This document shows, piece after piece, positions 18,288 to 26,348 of a stretch of 64,000 bases of DNA. The DNA comes from Rhizocola hellebori (GTDB lineage: Bacteria > Actinomycetota > Actinomycetes > Mycobacteriales > Micromonosporaceae), in the NCBI RefSeq assembly GCF_016862955.1, contig NZ_BONY01000011.1:1-64000 (forward strand), in the 5' to 3' direction. Both the position numbers and the translations under genes were made by a program. The number at the start of each line of letters is the position of its first letter. The stretch's first letter is position 1. Below the pieces are notes generated by a model. It saw nothing but the letters and a program-made list of their open reading frames with translations. It searched no databases and had not been told where the DNA came from.

Positions 18288-19054
18288 CCGGCCAGCATGT
18301 CGAAGCCGAGTTTGGCGACCAGGCCGCACACGACGGTGAGCAGCACCGCGCGCACGAAGGCGGCGCCTTTGCGCAGGGCCAGGCGGGCGCCGAGCTGGGC
18401 GCCGATGATGTTGGCTATGGCCAGGGCGGCGCCGAGTTTCCACCAGACGTGTCCGTGGTAGGCGAAGACGGTCAGGGCGCCGAGGTTGGTGCCGGCGTTG
18501 ACGATTTTGGCGATGGCCGATCCGGCGAGGTAGTCGGTGCCGATGGTGGCGGTCATGGTGAGGACGAGGAAGGTACCTGTCCCGGGGCCGATGAATCCGT
18601 CGTAGAAGGCGATGGCGGTGCCGGCGAGGCCGGTGGCGGCTGCGACGCGGGGCGGGGTGCGTTTGTGCGGCAGGGCGATGGTGCCCATGGCGGGGCGGAA
18701 GGTGACGAAGGCGGCGACGGCGAGCAGGGCGGCCAGGATGGCGGGGCGGAAGATGGCGGTGGTGACGCTGGAGGCGTACCAGGCGCCGAGCCCGGCGAAG
18801 ATGATGGCGGTGGCGCTGGCGGGGCCGGCGACTTTCCAGTCGATGGGGGTGCGGCGGGCGTAGGTGATGACGGCGCTGGAGGTGCCGGCGATGGCGGTGA
18901 GTTTGTTGGTGCCCAGCACGGTGGCGATGGGGATTTGGGGTGCGCCGATGAGCATGGCGGGCAGCATGAGAAGTCCGCCGCCGCCGACCACCGCGTCCAC
19001 CCATCCTGCGGCGGTGGCGGCGGTCAGCAGCAGCGTCAGGTCAGCCGCGTCCAC
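18284..19054 (-). CDS. TSUP/TauE-SafE family membrane transporter
   Basis: At 256 residues with about seven to eight hydrophobic helices and the two family motifs GWVDAVVGGGGLLMLPAML (N-terminal half) and FYDGFIGPGTGTFLVL (C-terminal half). TSUP proteins carry sulfite, sulfoacetate, taurine-derived or other organic anions, often outward. GTG start at 19054 overlaps the stop of a tiny upstream reading frame, suggesting coupling. No sulfur metabolism genes are adjacent, so the substrate is open. Confidence 0.88.
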   Translation of the reverse strand: MDAADLTLLLTAATAAGWVDAVVGGGGLLMLPAMLIGAPQIPIATVLGTNKLTAIAGTSSAVITYARRTPIDWKVAGPASATAIIFAGLGAWYASSVTTAIFRPAILAALLAVAAFVTFRPAMGTIALPHKRTPPRVAAATGLAGTAIAFYDGFIGPGTGTFLVLTMTATIGTDYLAGSAIAKIVNAGTNLGALTVFAYHGHVWWKLGAALAIANIIGAQLGARLALRKGAAFVRAVLLTVVCGLVAKLGFDMLAG

Positions 19055-19133
19055 GCCGTTGCGTGGCCAGCCACATCCCGATCGCGCCTACGGCGATGAA
19101 GACGAGCATGAAGCAGACGAGAGCCTTGAACAC
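19041..19133 (-). CDS. Possible 30-residue single-pass membrane protein upstream of the TSUP gene
   Basis: GTG 19133 to TGA 19041 encodes a peptide with one hydrophobic helix (FKALVCFMLVFIAVGAIGMW) and a basic tail (ATQRRGRG), the positive-inside pattern of a small membrane protein. Its last codons overlap the TSUP start by 14 bases, and it fills a gap that would otherwise be empty. The ribosome site is weak (CGGCGG). It could be a real small protein or a leader peptide. Confidence 0.4.
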   Translation of the reverse strand: MFKALVCFMLVFIAVGAIGMWLATQRRGRG

Positions 19134-19153
19134 CCGCCGAGAATAGCCGGTTT

Positions 19154-20089
19154 CTAAAAGTCGAAGTCCATGCCCATGTCGCCCATGTCGTCGAGTGCCT
19201 CACCGAGGATCATTCCGCCGATAACTCCGCCCGCGACTCCTGCGGCGACGCCGCCCATGCCGTGGCCGCGGCTGTGGGGTTTGCCGTGGTGGCCTTGGTG
19301 GGGCATGCCGTGGGCGCTGTGCTTCTGGACTGCTTGGCGCACCCAGCCGTCGACGACCTGGACCCAGTCGGTGCTGGCGGCTTGGTCGTGGCGGACGTGG
19401 TAGCGGCTGAAGCTGTCGTGGGAGGCGCCGAGGAAGCCGCGTTTGTCGAACTCCAGGACGATGTCGACGCCGGTGGGGTTGGTGACGAAGGTGACTTCGA
19501 GCTGGCGGATGCCGCCGCTGTAGTTGGGTGACGGGTAGAACTCGATCTCTTGGTAGAACGGCAGGGTTTGGTGCAGGCCGTAGATGTGGCCTCGTTCCAG
19601 GTCGGCGCGGCTGAAGCGGAAGCCGAGGCGCAGGAAGGCGTCGAGGATGGCTTCGTGGATGGGCAGCGGGGCGATCTGGAGGGGGTCGAGGTCGGTTTTG
19701 TCGACGGCTTTGGCGACGGCCAGTTCGGTGTGCACGCCCATGGTCATGCCGTGCAGGTGTTGGCCGTAGACGGCGGTGATGGGGGTTTCCCATGGCAGGT
19801 CGATGGTGAAGGGGAGCTGGTGGGTGGCGCCTTTGGGCAGGGTGAAGGCGCCGGCGACGCGGACTTTGTGGAATTCGACGTTCTTGCTGTATTCCTGGTC
19901 GCCGCTTTCCATCTCTACCCGGGTGACCAGGGCGAGGGAGACGTATTCGATCTGGGTGTCGTGGTCGCCGCCCTTGATGTGGACGTGGCCGGTGAGCTTG
20001 CCGCCTGGCTGGGTGCTGGGTGTGGCCAGGACGGTGTCGACGGAGGGTCCACCAACGCCGAGTGCGGCGAGCATTTTCTTGAAAACCAT
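19154..20089 (-). CDS. Spo0M-like sporulation-control protein (arrestin-like fold)
   Basis: At 311 residues. The first about 250 residues match Spo0M (MVFKKMLAALGVGGPSVDT, GGKLTGHVHIKGGDHDTQIE, LPFTIDLPWETPITAV, LRLGFRFSRADLERGHI). The tail is rich in His and Gly (HGMPHQGHHGKPHSRGHGMG) and ends in a Gly-rich hydrophobic stretch and an acidic end. In Bacillus subtilis Spo0M affects sporulation and cell division. The His-rich tail might bind metal. Presence suits a sporulating actinomycete, though the family is also found in non-sporulating ones. Confidence 0.9.
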   Translation of the reverse strand: MVFKKMLAALGVGGPSVDTVLATPSTQPGGKLTGHVHIKGGDHDTQIEYVSLALVTRVEMESGDQEYSKNVEFHKVRVAGAFTLPKGATHQLPFTIDLPWETPITAVYGQHLHGMTMGVHTELAVAKAVDKTDLDPLQIAPLPIHEAILDAFLRLGFRFSRADLERGHIYGLHQTLPFYQEIEFYPSPNYSGGIRQLEVTFVTNPTGVDIVLEFDKRGFLGASHDSFSRYHVRHDQAASTDWVQVVDGWVRQAVQKHSAHGMPHQGHHGKPHSRGHGMGGVAAGVAGGVIGGMILGEALDDMGDMGMDFDF

Positions 20090-20121
20090 GTCGTCATGTG
20101 TACCAGCCGGGGGCCAGGTTT

Positions 20122-21705
20122 TTAGGTGGTGGCGTGCTGGGTGGGGGTGGAGTTCAGGGTTAGTTCAGGGTGTTGCCAGCGGCGGCGTAGCCATCGGTCG
20201 TGGGTGGCGATGATGACGGCGCCGGGTGCGGTGCCGAGGGCGTTTTCGAGTTCGTCGGCGAGGGTGAGGGAGAGGTGGTTGGTGGGTTCGTCGAGCAGGA
20301 GCAGGTGTGGTGGGTCGGCGATGAGCTGGGCGAGGGCGAGGCGGCGGCGTTGGCCGACGGAGAGGGTGGCGATGGGGCGGTCGAGGTCTTTGGGTGCGAC
20401 CAGGCCGAGGTCGGCCAGGGGAGTCTCGTGATGTCCGTAGAGCTGTCGCGGGGTTCGGGTGAGGTCTGGCCAGGTGTCGTCTTGGGCCAGCAGGCCGACG
20501 CGCAGTCCTTTGCGGCGTAGCACATTGCCGCTGTGGAGGGTTCCGGCGATGGCGTGCAGGAGGCTGGATTTGCCTGAGCCGTTGGGTCCGGTGACAAGTA
20601 GGCGTTGCCCTGGTTCGATGTCGAGGCGCTGCAGCTGGATGCGGCCGGGGATGTGCAGGTCGCGGATGCTGACCAGGTGGCCGTCGCCGGTGTCTTTGGT
20701 GGTCAGGGGTGGGGCTTGGAAGTGTAGTTGGGCGGGGGGTTTGCGGATTTGGTGGCGTTGCAGGGTTTCCAGGCGCTGGGTGGCGTTGCGGACGCGGCTG
20801 GCGATGCTGGCTTGGACTTTTTCGCCGTGGGCGTTGTAGCTCATTTTGTTGCCGTCGCGGGGTGGGCGGCCGTGGGCTACTTGGCGGGCGGTGGTGTTGA
20901 TGGCGTGGCGTAGGGCGTTCATTTCGTCTTGCTGGTTGGCGAAGGCTTGTTCCCAGCGGAGGCGTTCGGCTTTTTTGGCGTCGAGGTAGGCGCTGTAGGC
21001 GCCGCCGTAGCGGGTGATGCCGCCTCGGGCGGGGTCGAGGTCGATGATGTCGGTGCAGACTTCGTCGAGGAAGACGCGGTCGTGGCTGGCGACGATGACG
21101 ACTCCGGGCAGTTGGCGTAGCTGGGTTTCGACGAAGGCGACGGCTTGGTCGTCGAGGTGGTTGGTGGGTTCGTCGAGCAGGAGGGCGGCGGGGCGGCTGA
21201 CGAGCAGGGCGGCGAGGGCGACGCGGGAGCGTTGTCCGCCGGACAGGGTGCCCAGGGTGCGTTGGCGGCCGATGGCGGGCAGGCCGAGGCCGTGCATGAT
21301 TTCGTCGGCGCGGCGGTCGGCGTCCCAGGCGTTGATCTGTTCGGCGCGTTGCAGGACGGCGCCGTATTCGGTGAGCCGGTGCGGCTGGTGCAGGAGCTGG
21401 TCGAGGCGGCGTAGCAGGTCGTGGCTTTCGCGTAGGGCGTCGGCGATGACGTCGCCGACGGTTTGGCCGGCGGTGAAGGGCAGTTCTTGGTGCAGCAGGC
21501 CGGTGTCGGCGGGGCGGGTGATGTCGCCGGCGTCGGGGTTGTCGGCTCCGGCGAGGAGTCTGAGCAGGGTGGTTTTACCGGCGCCGTTTTCGCCGACGAG
21601 GCCGAGGCGCTGGCCGGGGTTGGCGGTGAGGTGGATGCCGTCGAGGATGCGGCGTTCGCCGAAGAATTTGACGACGTCGACAGCGATGAGGGATTGAGCA
21701 CGCAT
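20122..21705 (-). CDS. ABC-F family ATPase (ribosome-associated, possible antibiotic resistance)
   Basis: At 527 residues with two ATP-binding cassettes and no membrane segments. Walker A motifs are GENGAGKTTLL and GPNGSGKSSLL; signatures are LSGGQRSRVAL and LSVGQRRRLAL; Walker B motifs are LLLDEPTNHLDD and LLLLDEPTNHLS. A charged inter-domain linker (about 240-310, AKKAERLRWEQAFANQQDEM) would reach the ribosomal E site. ABC-F proteins act in translation or protect against macrolides, lincosamides or pleuromutilins; which applies here cannot be told. ATG 21705 (MRAQSLIAVDVVKFFG) is the natural start. The leader contains an inverted repeat. Confidence 0.92.
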   Translation of the reverse strand: MRAQSLIAVDVVKFFGERRILDGIHLTANPGQRLGLVGENGAGKTTLLRLLAGADNPDAGDITRPADTGLLHQELPFTAGQTVGDVIADALRESHDLLRRLDQLLHQPHRLTEYGAVLQRAEQINAWDADRRADEIMHGLGLPAIGRQRTLGTLSGGQRSRVALAALLVSRPAALLLDEPTNHLDDQAVAFVETQLRQLPGVVIVASHDRVFLDEVCTDIIDLDPARGGITRYGGAYSAYLDAKKAERLRWEQAFANQQDEMNALRHAINTTARQVAHGRPPRDGNKMSYNAHGEKVQASIASRVRNATQRLETLQRHQIRKPPAQLHFQAPPLTTKDTGDGHLVSIRDLHIPGRIQLQRLDIEPGQRLLVTGPNGSGKSSLLHAIAGTLHSGNVLRRKGLRVGLLAQDDTWPDLTRTPRQLYGHHETPLADLGLVAPKDLDRPIATLSVGQRRRLALAQLIADPPHLLLLDEPTNHLSLTLADELENALGTAPGAVIIATHDRWLRRRWQHPELTLNSTPTQHATT

Positions 21706-21714
21706 ATGCAAACA

Positions 21715-21756
21715 CCACCGAGGGGTTGTCGGCTGACGGGGATCTGGTGTCGGTGG
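21715..21756 (-). promoter_or_regulatory. Leader hairpin candidate of the ABC-F gene
   Basis: CCACCGA (21715-21721) pairs with TCGGTGG (21750-21756) across 28 bases, ending 10 bases before the ABC-F start. An ATGTGA start-stop pair lies just upstream on the coding strand. ABC-F resistance genes are often controlled by transcription attenuation in the leader, so this could be an attenuator; not proven. Confidence 0.35.
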
Positions 21757-21820
21757 CGTGCTCTCACATAGTGGTGCCAAGCCTACTCCGGGCTGGGGCA
21801 GGCCTGGCAACCGATTTGTC

Positions 21821-22345
21821 TTAGCTGTAGGTGAGGGCGGGGTAGGCCAGGAACATGACCAGTCCGAAGCCGAGTTTGAGCAGGGCGTCGGTGACGCCGA
21901 AGGCTTTCCAGGTGATGGCTTTGGCGTGGAAGCCGATGGCGGCGTTGATGGTGGTGAGCACGCCGAGGATGGCGATGAGGGGGCCGTGGGCCAGGCCCAT
22001 GGTGATGAAGTGGATGCCGACGACGAAGAGGATGGCCATGATCAGTTTTCGGTCGCCGGCGTCTTTGTATCTGGTGACGGCGAGGTAGATCAGGCCGGCT
22101 TCGAGCAGGAACGAGCCGACCAGGGCGCTGATCTGCACGGCCGAGGGCGTGCCCAGGGAGGGCAGCAGGGCGCTGAGCCCGCTGGCGATGAAGCCGGCCA
22201 CACCGCCGGCGATGGCGCATTGCGCCCAGTATTTGGGCAGCAGCCAGCACAGCAGGAAGCCGGTGCCGACGCAGATGAGGAACAGGCCGCCGCCGCGGAT
22301 GAGTGGATAGGGGTGGTCCGCGGCCACGTCGAGGAGTGTGATCAC
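21821..22345 (-). CDS. Integral membrane protein of unknown function
   Basis: At about 174 residues from GTG 22345 (195 from an earlier ATG at 22408), with about six hydrophobic helices (GGGLFLICVGTGFLLCWLLP, AIAGGVAGFIASGLSALL, ALVGSFLLEAGLIYLAV, LIMAILFVVGIHFITMGL, IAILGVLTTINAAIGF, FGLVMFLAYPALTYS). I do not recognise a characterised family. It follows no operon partner: the ABC-F gene lies 116 bases downstream on the same strand. Confidence 0.7.
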   Translation of the reverse strand: MITLLDVAADHPYPLIRGGGLFLICVGTGFLLCWLLPKYWAQCAIAGGVAGFIASGLSALLPSLGTPSAVQISALVGSFLLEAGLIYLAVTRYKDAGDRKLIMAILFVVGIHFITMGLAHGPLIAILGVLTTINAAIGFHAKAITWKAFGVTDALLKLGFGLVMFLAYPALTYS

Positions 22346-22436
22346 GTCGCCGATGGTAGTGAAATAGGTCGCGTCGCGATGTCCCGGTGCGTAGCGTGGC
22401 GTCATCACCCGGCGCTGTGGCGGCTGTCCGGCATCG

Positions 22437-22508
22437 CCGGAATTTGTTCTGCCGCCGGGTAATAGGTAAGGGCCTGCAAAGCCTCTGGTTCAAATCCAGG
22501 ATTTCGGG
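22437..22508 (+). pseudogene. tRNA-Cys-like relic (anticodon GCA)
   Basis: CCGGAAT (22437-22443) pairs over all 7 positions (one G-T) with ATTTCGG (22501-22507), followed by a discriminator G. Between them lie an anticodon loop CTGCAAA (22474-22480, anticodon GCA) on a 3-4 bp stem and a T arm TCTGG-TTCAAAT-CCAGG (22484-22500). Total length is 72 bases, as for a tRNA, but the D arm does not fold properly and the variable loop is missing, so I call it a degenerate tRNA gene. No encoded CCA follows. Confidence 0.5.
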
Positions 22509-22637
22509 CTCGCCCGCCCCTGCTGATGCGGCAACGGTTTGAACGGCCTTGCGGATTTGTCGTTTGTGGACATTTCCCCGCCGGGAGGGCCGGGGGCGGG
22601 CGGGTCTGTCCAAAGACGAGAGTGATGGTGGTGTCGT

Positions 22638-23282
22638 ATGGCGAAGGTGACTGTGCTGGAGTACGAGCGGGTGGTGCGGTTGGTCGACGGGCGGGTGCGT
22701 GAGGTGCTCGGCCCGGGGCGGCATCGTTACCGCGGCCGGCGCACCACTCTGCATCGGGTGGACATGCGGCCGTACCTGGTGAATGTGCCGGGTCAGGAGG
22801 TGCTCACCGCTGATGGGGTGGCGGTGAAGGTGTCGGCGGTGTTGCGGGTGGCTGCCGCCGATGCGGTGGCGTTGCTGGTGGCTGCGCAGAATCCGCAGGC
22901 GGAGGTGTACGCGGCGGCTCAGCTGGCGGTGCGTGACGCGGTGGCCCGGGTGGCGGTGGAGACGTTGGTGCAGGGGCGGCTGGAGTTGCCGGCGGAGTTG
23001 CTGGAGCCGGTGCGCGCCGCGGCGGCGCGGGTGGGCCTGTCGGTGGAGGAGTTCACGGTGCGGGACCTGATGTTGCCGGGCAATCTGAAGCAGGCTTTCG
23101 CCGAGCTGGTGCTGGCGCGTCAGCGGGGCCGGGTGGAGCTGGAGCGGGCGCGTGGTGAGGTGGCGGCGTTGCGGTCGCTGGCCAACACGGCCGATCTGTT
23201 GGACAGGCATCCGTCGTTGTTGCGGCTGCGCACGTTGCAGGCGGCCGAGTCGAGCGAGGCGAAGCTGGTCATCAAGCAGTGA
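22638..23282 (+). CDS. Small soluble band-7/SPFH (slipin-like) domain protein
   Basis: At 214 residues, with an SPFH core (GPGRHRYRGRRTTLHRVDMR, VPGQEVLTADGVAVKVSAVL, ARVGLSVEEFTVRDLMLP) followed by a short helical tail (LARQRGRVELERARGEVAAL). The N-terminal membrane hairpin found in slipins and flotillins is missing. Codons end mostly in G (GTG, GCG, CTG), unlike the NNC-rich genes around it. SPFH proteins organise membrane microdomains or control proteases, but a soluble actinobacterial short form has no known role. Confidence 0.8.
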   Translation: MAKVTVLEYERVVRLVDGRVREVLGPGRHRYRGRRTTLHRVDMRPYLVNVPGQEVLTADGVAVKVSAVLRVAAADAVALLVAAQNPQAEVYAAAQLAVRDAVARVAVETLVQGRLELPAELLEPVRAAAARVGLSVEEFTVRDLMLPGNLKQAFAELVLARQRGRVELERARGEVAALRSLANTADLLDRHPSLLRLRTLQAAESSEAKLVIKQ

Positions 23283-23290
23283 CGCTGACT

Positions 23291-24073
23291 TTATGCGGTG
23301 AAGACGGCTCTGGTGAGGTAGTGCACCGGCCCGGGGTGGCGGTGCAGCGGCTCGGCGGGGTCCCAGCGCAGGCCGGGTAGCAGCCGCGCGGCTTGGCTGG
23401 CCATGACGGCCATCTGGACGCGGATGAGTGCGGCGCCGGGATGGTAGTGGGGGCCGCGGCCCAGGGACAGGTGCCGGTTGGGTTGGCGGTTGATGTCGAA
23501 GGCGTGGGGGTCGGTGAACCGTTTCGGGTCCCGGTTGGCGGCGCTGACCCGGCCGGTGACGGTGGCGCCGGCCGGGATGGTGGCCTGGCCGAAGGTGACC
23601 TCGCGGCGGGTGCTTCGGGTGATCACGGGGGTGGGCGGGTACCAGCGCAGCACCTCGTCGACGGCGTGGGCGAGGCGGTGGGCGTCGGTGGTGGCGTGGG
23701 CCAGGTCGCCGTGGTGGGAAAGGAAAAGCAGGCAGTTGCCGATGCCTGCGGCGGCGGTGTCGGCGGTGGCCGGGTCGGGTGTGTGCAGCTGCGCCAGCTG
23801 GCGCACGGCCGGCGCCAGGTCGAAGCGGCCGGCCGGCAGGGCGGCGATCAGCTGGGCGGCCAGTTCGTGCAGGCTGGGTTGCAGGCGTTGCAGGTCGGCG
23901 GCGTCCAGCGGCGTGAATCCCGGGTCGGGGCCGGCGTCGGCGCCGGTGAAGGTGTCGCGGTCGGTGAACAGCGCGAACACGTCGTCGTAGGCCGACAGTG
24001 GCCACGATTGTGTCTGCGGGTCGTAGGTGATCGGCGCACCCGGGTCGAAATAGTGCTCAGGTAGGGCAAACAT
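23291..24073 (-). CDS. Shortened cytochrome P450-like protein lacking the haem-ligand cysteine
   Basis: At 260 residues against about 400 for a P450. The N-terminus (EHYFDPGAPITYDPQTQSW, AYDDVFALFTD) and the C-terminal third are clearly P450: ExxR at 140-143 (EVLR), PAGATVTGRVSAANRDP, DPHAFDINRQPNRHLSLG. The haem loop reads LSLGRGPHYHPGAALIR (202-218), so His211 stands where the invariant Cys should be. The middle helices (about D to I, with the oxygen-activating Thr) are largely deleted. It starts at ATG 24073, divergent from cvnA. P450s are frequent conservon partners (CYP156/CYP157). This one may be a non-enzymatic or His-ligated haem protein, or a decaying gene, although the frame is intact. 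Confidence 0.75.
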   Translation of the reverse strand: MFALPEHYFDPGAPITYDPQTQSWPLSAYDDVFALFTDRDTFTGADAGPDPGFTPLDAADLQRLQPSLHELAAQLIAALPAGRFDLAPAVRQLAQLHTPDPATADTAAAGIGNCLLFLSHHGDLAHATTDAHRLAHAVDEVLRWYPPTPVITRSTRREVTFGQATIPAGATVTGRVSAANRDPKRFTDPHAFDINRQPNRHLSLGRGPHYHPGAALIRVQMAVMASQAARLLPGLRWDPAEPLHRHPGPVHYLTRAVFTA

Positions 24074-24131
24074 GCGACTGTCCACATTGAGCAGAGTGAC
24101 CGTTGCGCCCGCACAGTGCAAATCGGCAGCA

Positions 24132-24152
24132 CATCGCACACGCAGTGCGATG
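24132..24152. promoter_or_regulatory. Perfect inverted repeat CATCGCAC-N5-GTGCGATG in the P450-like/cvnA gap
   Basis: Eight-base arms with a 5-base spacer, 59 bases before the P450-like start and 55 bases before cvnA. Central position in a divergent promoter region suggests a shared operator. Confidence 0.5.
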
Positions 24153-24206
24153 GTGGGTGGCTCTGATGCGGTTAAGTCCCCTGCGTCCACGGGGTGACGG
24201 TGCGGT

Positions 24207-26348
24207 ATGGGAGTGACGATGGGTCCGCGGACCACCAACCTTCGAGTCAAGATTGTCTGTCTGTTGCTGTCGCTGGCGGCGCTGTGGGCGTTCGCCGCGT
24301 TCGTGACGGTGCGCGAGGGCTTGAACCTGTTGTGGATCCGCACCTTGGACCAGGAGGTGGGCAGGCCCACCGATGCGCTGGTGGCGGCGCTGCAGGCGGA
24401 GCGGCGTGATTCGGCGGTGATGCTGGCCGGGCCTGATGCGGCGCGGCGGGAGGCGCTGGCCCGGGCGAGGGAACGCACCGACGCGGCGGTGGCCCGGTTC
24501 CGGGCCTCGGTGGGCGCCGCGTCGGCGCGGCGCGCCGCGACCGATCTGGCCGAGCAGCGGGTGGCCGAGTTCACCGAACATTTGGATCGCCTCGGCCTGC
24601 TGCGTGAGGCGGTCGATTCGGCGAGGCTGGACCGGGTGCGCGCGGTGGATGCCTACACCGACGCGATCGGTGTGGCGTACCAGATTTTCGGGGCGATCTC
24701 TTTCTTCGACGACCGTGATATCGACACTCATCTGGCGAACCTGCTGATCATGTCGCGGGGCCGTGAGCTGCTCGCGCAGGAGGACGCGCTGATGTCGGGG
24801 GTGCTGGCCAGCGGCGCGTTCACCGACGCTGAAGCGCTGCGCCTGATCGAAATTGTTGGCGCGCAACGGTTCATGCGTTCGCTGGGGCTGTCCGGGCTCG
24901 ACGACGACGTCGCCGTGCACGGCCCGGTGATGGCCGGGCCGGAAATGGCCGAGCTGCGCCTGGTCGAGGATCTGGTGGTGGCATACGCCCGCGGCGGGGC
25001 CGCCCCGGCGGTGGAGGCGGGACGGTGGCGCATAGCCGTCGACGGTGCGGCCGGGGTGCTGGCCAAACTCGACATCGACCTGGCCGAGGCGACGATCGCC
25101 CGGGCCACCGGGCCGGCGGTGTGGATCCTGGTGCGCCTGGTGCTCGCGGCCGGGCTGGGCCTCATCGCGCTGATCGCCTCGGTGGTGGTGTCGGTGACCA
25201 CCGCCCGGGCGCTGGTCGGTCAGCTGCGCCGGCTTCGCGACGCGGCCACCGATCTGGCCACCGAACGGCTGCCGCGGGTGGTGCGCCGCCTCAGCGCGGG
25301 GGAGGAGATCGACATCGCCGCGGAGGCGCCGCCGCTGCGGTTCGGCAACGACGAGATCGGCCAGGTCGGCTGGGCGTTCACGCTGGCGCAGCAGACCGCG
25401 GTGCGCGTCGCCGTGGAACAGGCCCAGCTGCGCCGCAGTGTCCGCGACGTGTTCGTCAGCCTGGCCCGGCGCAGCCAGACCCTGGTACACCGGCAGCTGC
25501 GCATCCTGGACGCGATGGAGTCACGCAGCGGCGACGCCGCCGAGCTGGAAGATCTGTTCCGGGTCGACCAGCTGGCCACCCGCATGCGCCGCAACGCCGA
25601 AAACCTCATCGTGCTCTCCGGTGCCGCGCCGGGCCGCGGCTGGCGTCACGCCGTGCCGGTCATGGATGTGCTGCGTTCGGCTGTCTCGGAGGTCGAGGAC
25701 TTCCCCCGCATCAGCCTGGGCCAGGTCGACGCCGCGCAGCTGGCCGGGATGGTGGTCAGCGACGTGGTGCACCTGCTGGCCGAGCTGATGGAAAACGCCC
25801 TGAACTTCTCCCCGCCCAAAAGCGGCGTGCGGGTCAACGGGCGGCGCACCGCCGACGGGTACCTGGTCGAGGTCGAAGACGACGGCCTGGGCATGACCGA
25901 GGCCGAGCTGGCCGAAGCCAACGAGCAGCTGACCAACCCGCCGGAGTTCAAACTCACCAGCACCGTGCGGCTGGGCCTTTACGTGGTGGGGCGGCTGGCG
26001 CAACGCCACCAGATCGGGGTGCGGCTGCGCCGCTGCGCCACCGGCGGGACCGCCGCCGCGGTGCGCATTCCGGCCAGCCTCATCTCCAGCGCCCAGATCC
26101 TGCCCGACCCGGCCGACCGCGACGACTGGGAACCCGAACGGGTCAGTGTCGCCGTGGGTGTGCCCGCCGAATCCCTCACCCCTTCGGGTCTTCCGGTGCG
26201 GCAACGTCAGCCGTCGGCGGTGCGGGCCGAAAGCACCGATTTAGAAAGGGCCCGCAGCCTCATGCAGTCCTATCAGTCCGGTACCCAGCGTGCCCGCACC
26301 GAGGCCGTTCAGTGGAAGGAAGGCGATGAAAACACAGGCGATAACTGA
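24207..26348 (+). CDS. cvnA: Conservon sensor kinase-like protein CvnA
   Basis: At 713 residues: TM1 (about 15-35), a long extracytoplasmic nitrate/nitrite-sensing-like helical domain, TM2 (about 300-325), HAMP, a dimerisation segment around SLARRSQTLVHRQLRILDAM and an HATPase domain with N box ELMENALNFSPP and G1 box VEDDGLGMT, ending in a disordered tail. Conservon CvnA proteins work with CvnB-D like a bacterial G-protein-coupled signalling complex at the membrane in Streptomyces. GTG/ATG starts cluster at 24207-24219. The tail overlaps the next gene by 23 bases. Confidence 0.9.
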   Translation: MGVTMGPRTTNLRVKIVCLLLSLAALWAFAAFVTVREGLNLLWIRTLDQEVGRPTDALVAALQAERRDSAVMLAGPDAARREALARARERTDAAVARFRASVGAASARRAATDLAEQRVAEFTEHLDRLGLLREAVDSARLDRVRAVDAYTDAIGVAYQIFGAISFFDDRDIDTHLANLLIMSRGRELLAQEDALMSGVLASGAFTDAEALRLIEIVGAQRFMRSLGLSGLDDDVAVHGPVMAGPEMAELRLVEDLVVAYARGGAAPAVEAGRWRIAVDGAAGVLAKLDIDLAEATIARATGPAVWILVRLVLAAGLGLIALIASVVVSVTTARALVGQLRRLRDAATDLATERLPRVVRRLSAGEEIDIAAEAPPLRFGNDEIGQVGWAFTLAQQTAVRVAVEQAQLRRSVRDVFVSLARRSQTLVHRQLRILDAMESRSGDAAELEDLFRVDQLATRMRRNAENLIVLSGAAPGRGWRHAVPVMDVLRSAVSEVEDFPRISLGQVDAAQLAGMVVSDVVHLLAELMENALNFSPPKSGVRVNGRRTADGYLVEVEDDGLGMTEAELAEANEQLTNPPEFKLTSTVRLGLYVVGRLAQRHQIGVRLRRCATGGTAAAVRIPASLISSAQILPDPADRDDWEPERVSVAVGVPAESLTPSGLPVRQRQPSAVRAESTDLERARSLMQSYQSGTQRARTEAVQWKEGDENTGDN

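Noticed and set aside
21783-24005. 740-codon minus-strand frame over the SPFH gene and P450-like gene
   Set aside because: Arg/His/Pro-rich shadow with no family features; it crosses real genes on both strands.
24057-25490. 477-codon minus-strand frame antisense to cvnA
   Set aside because: No recognisable domain, composition of a shadow frame.
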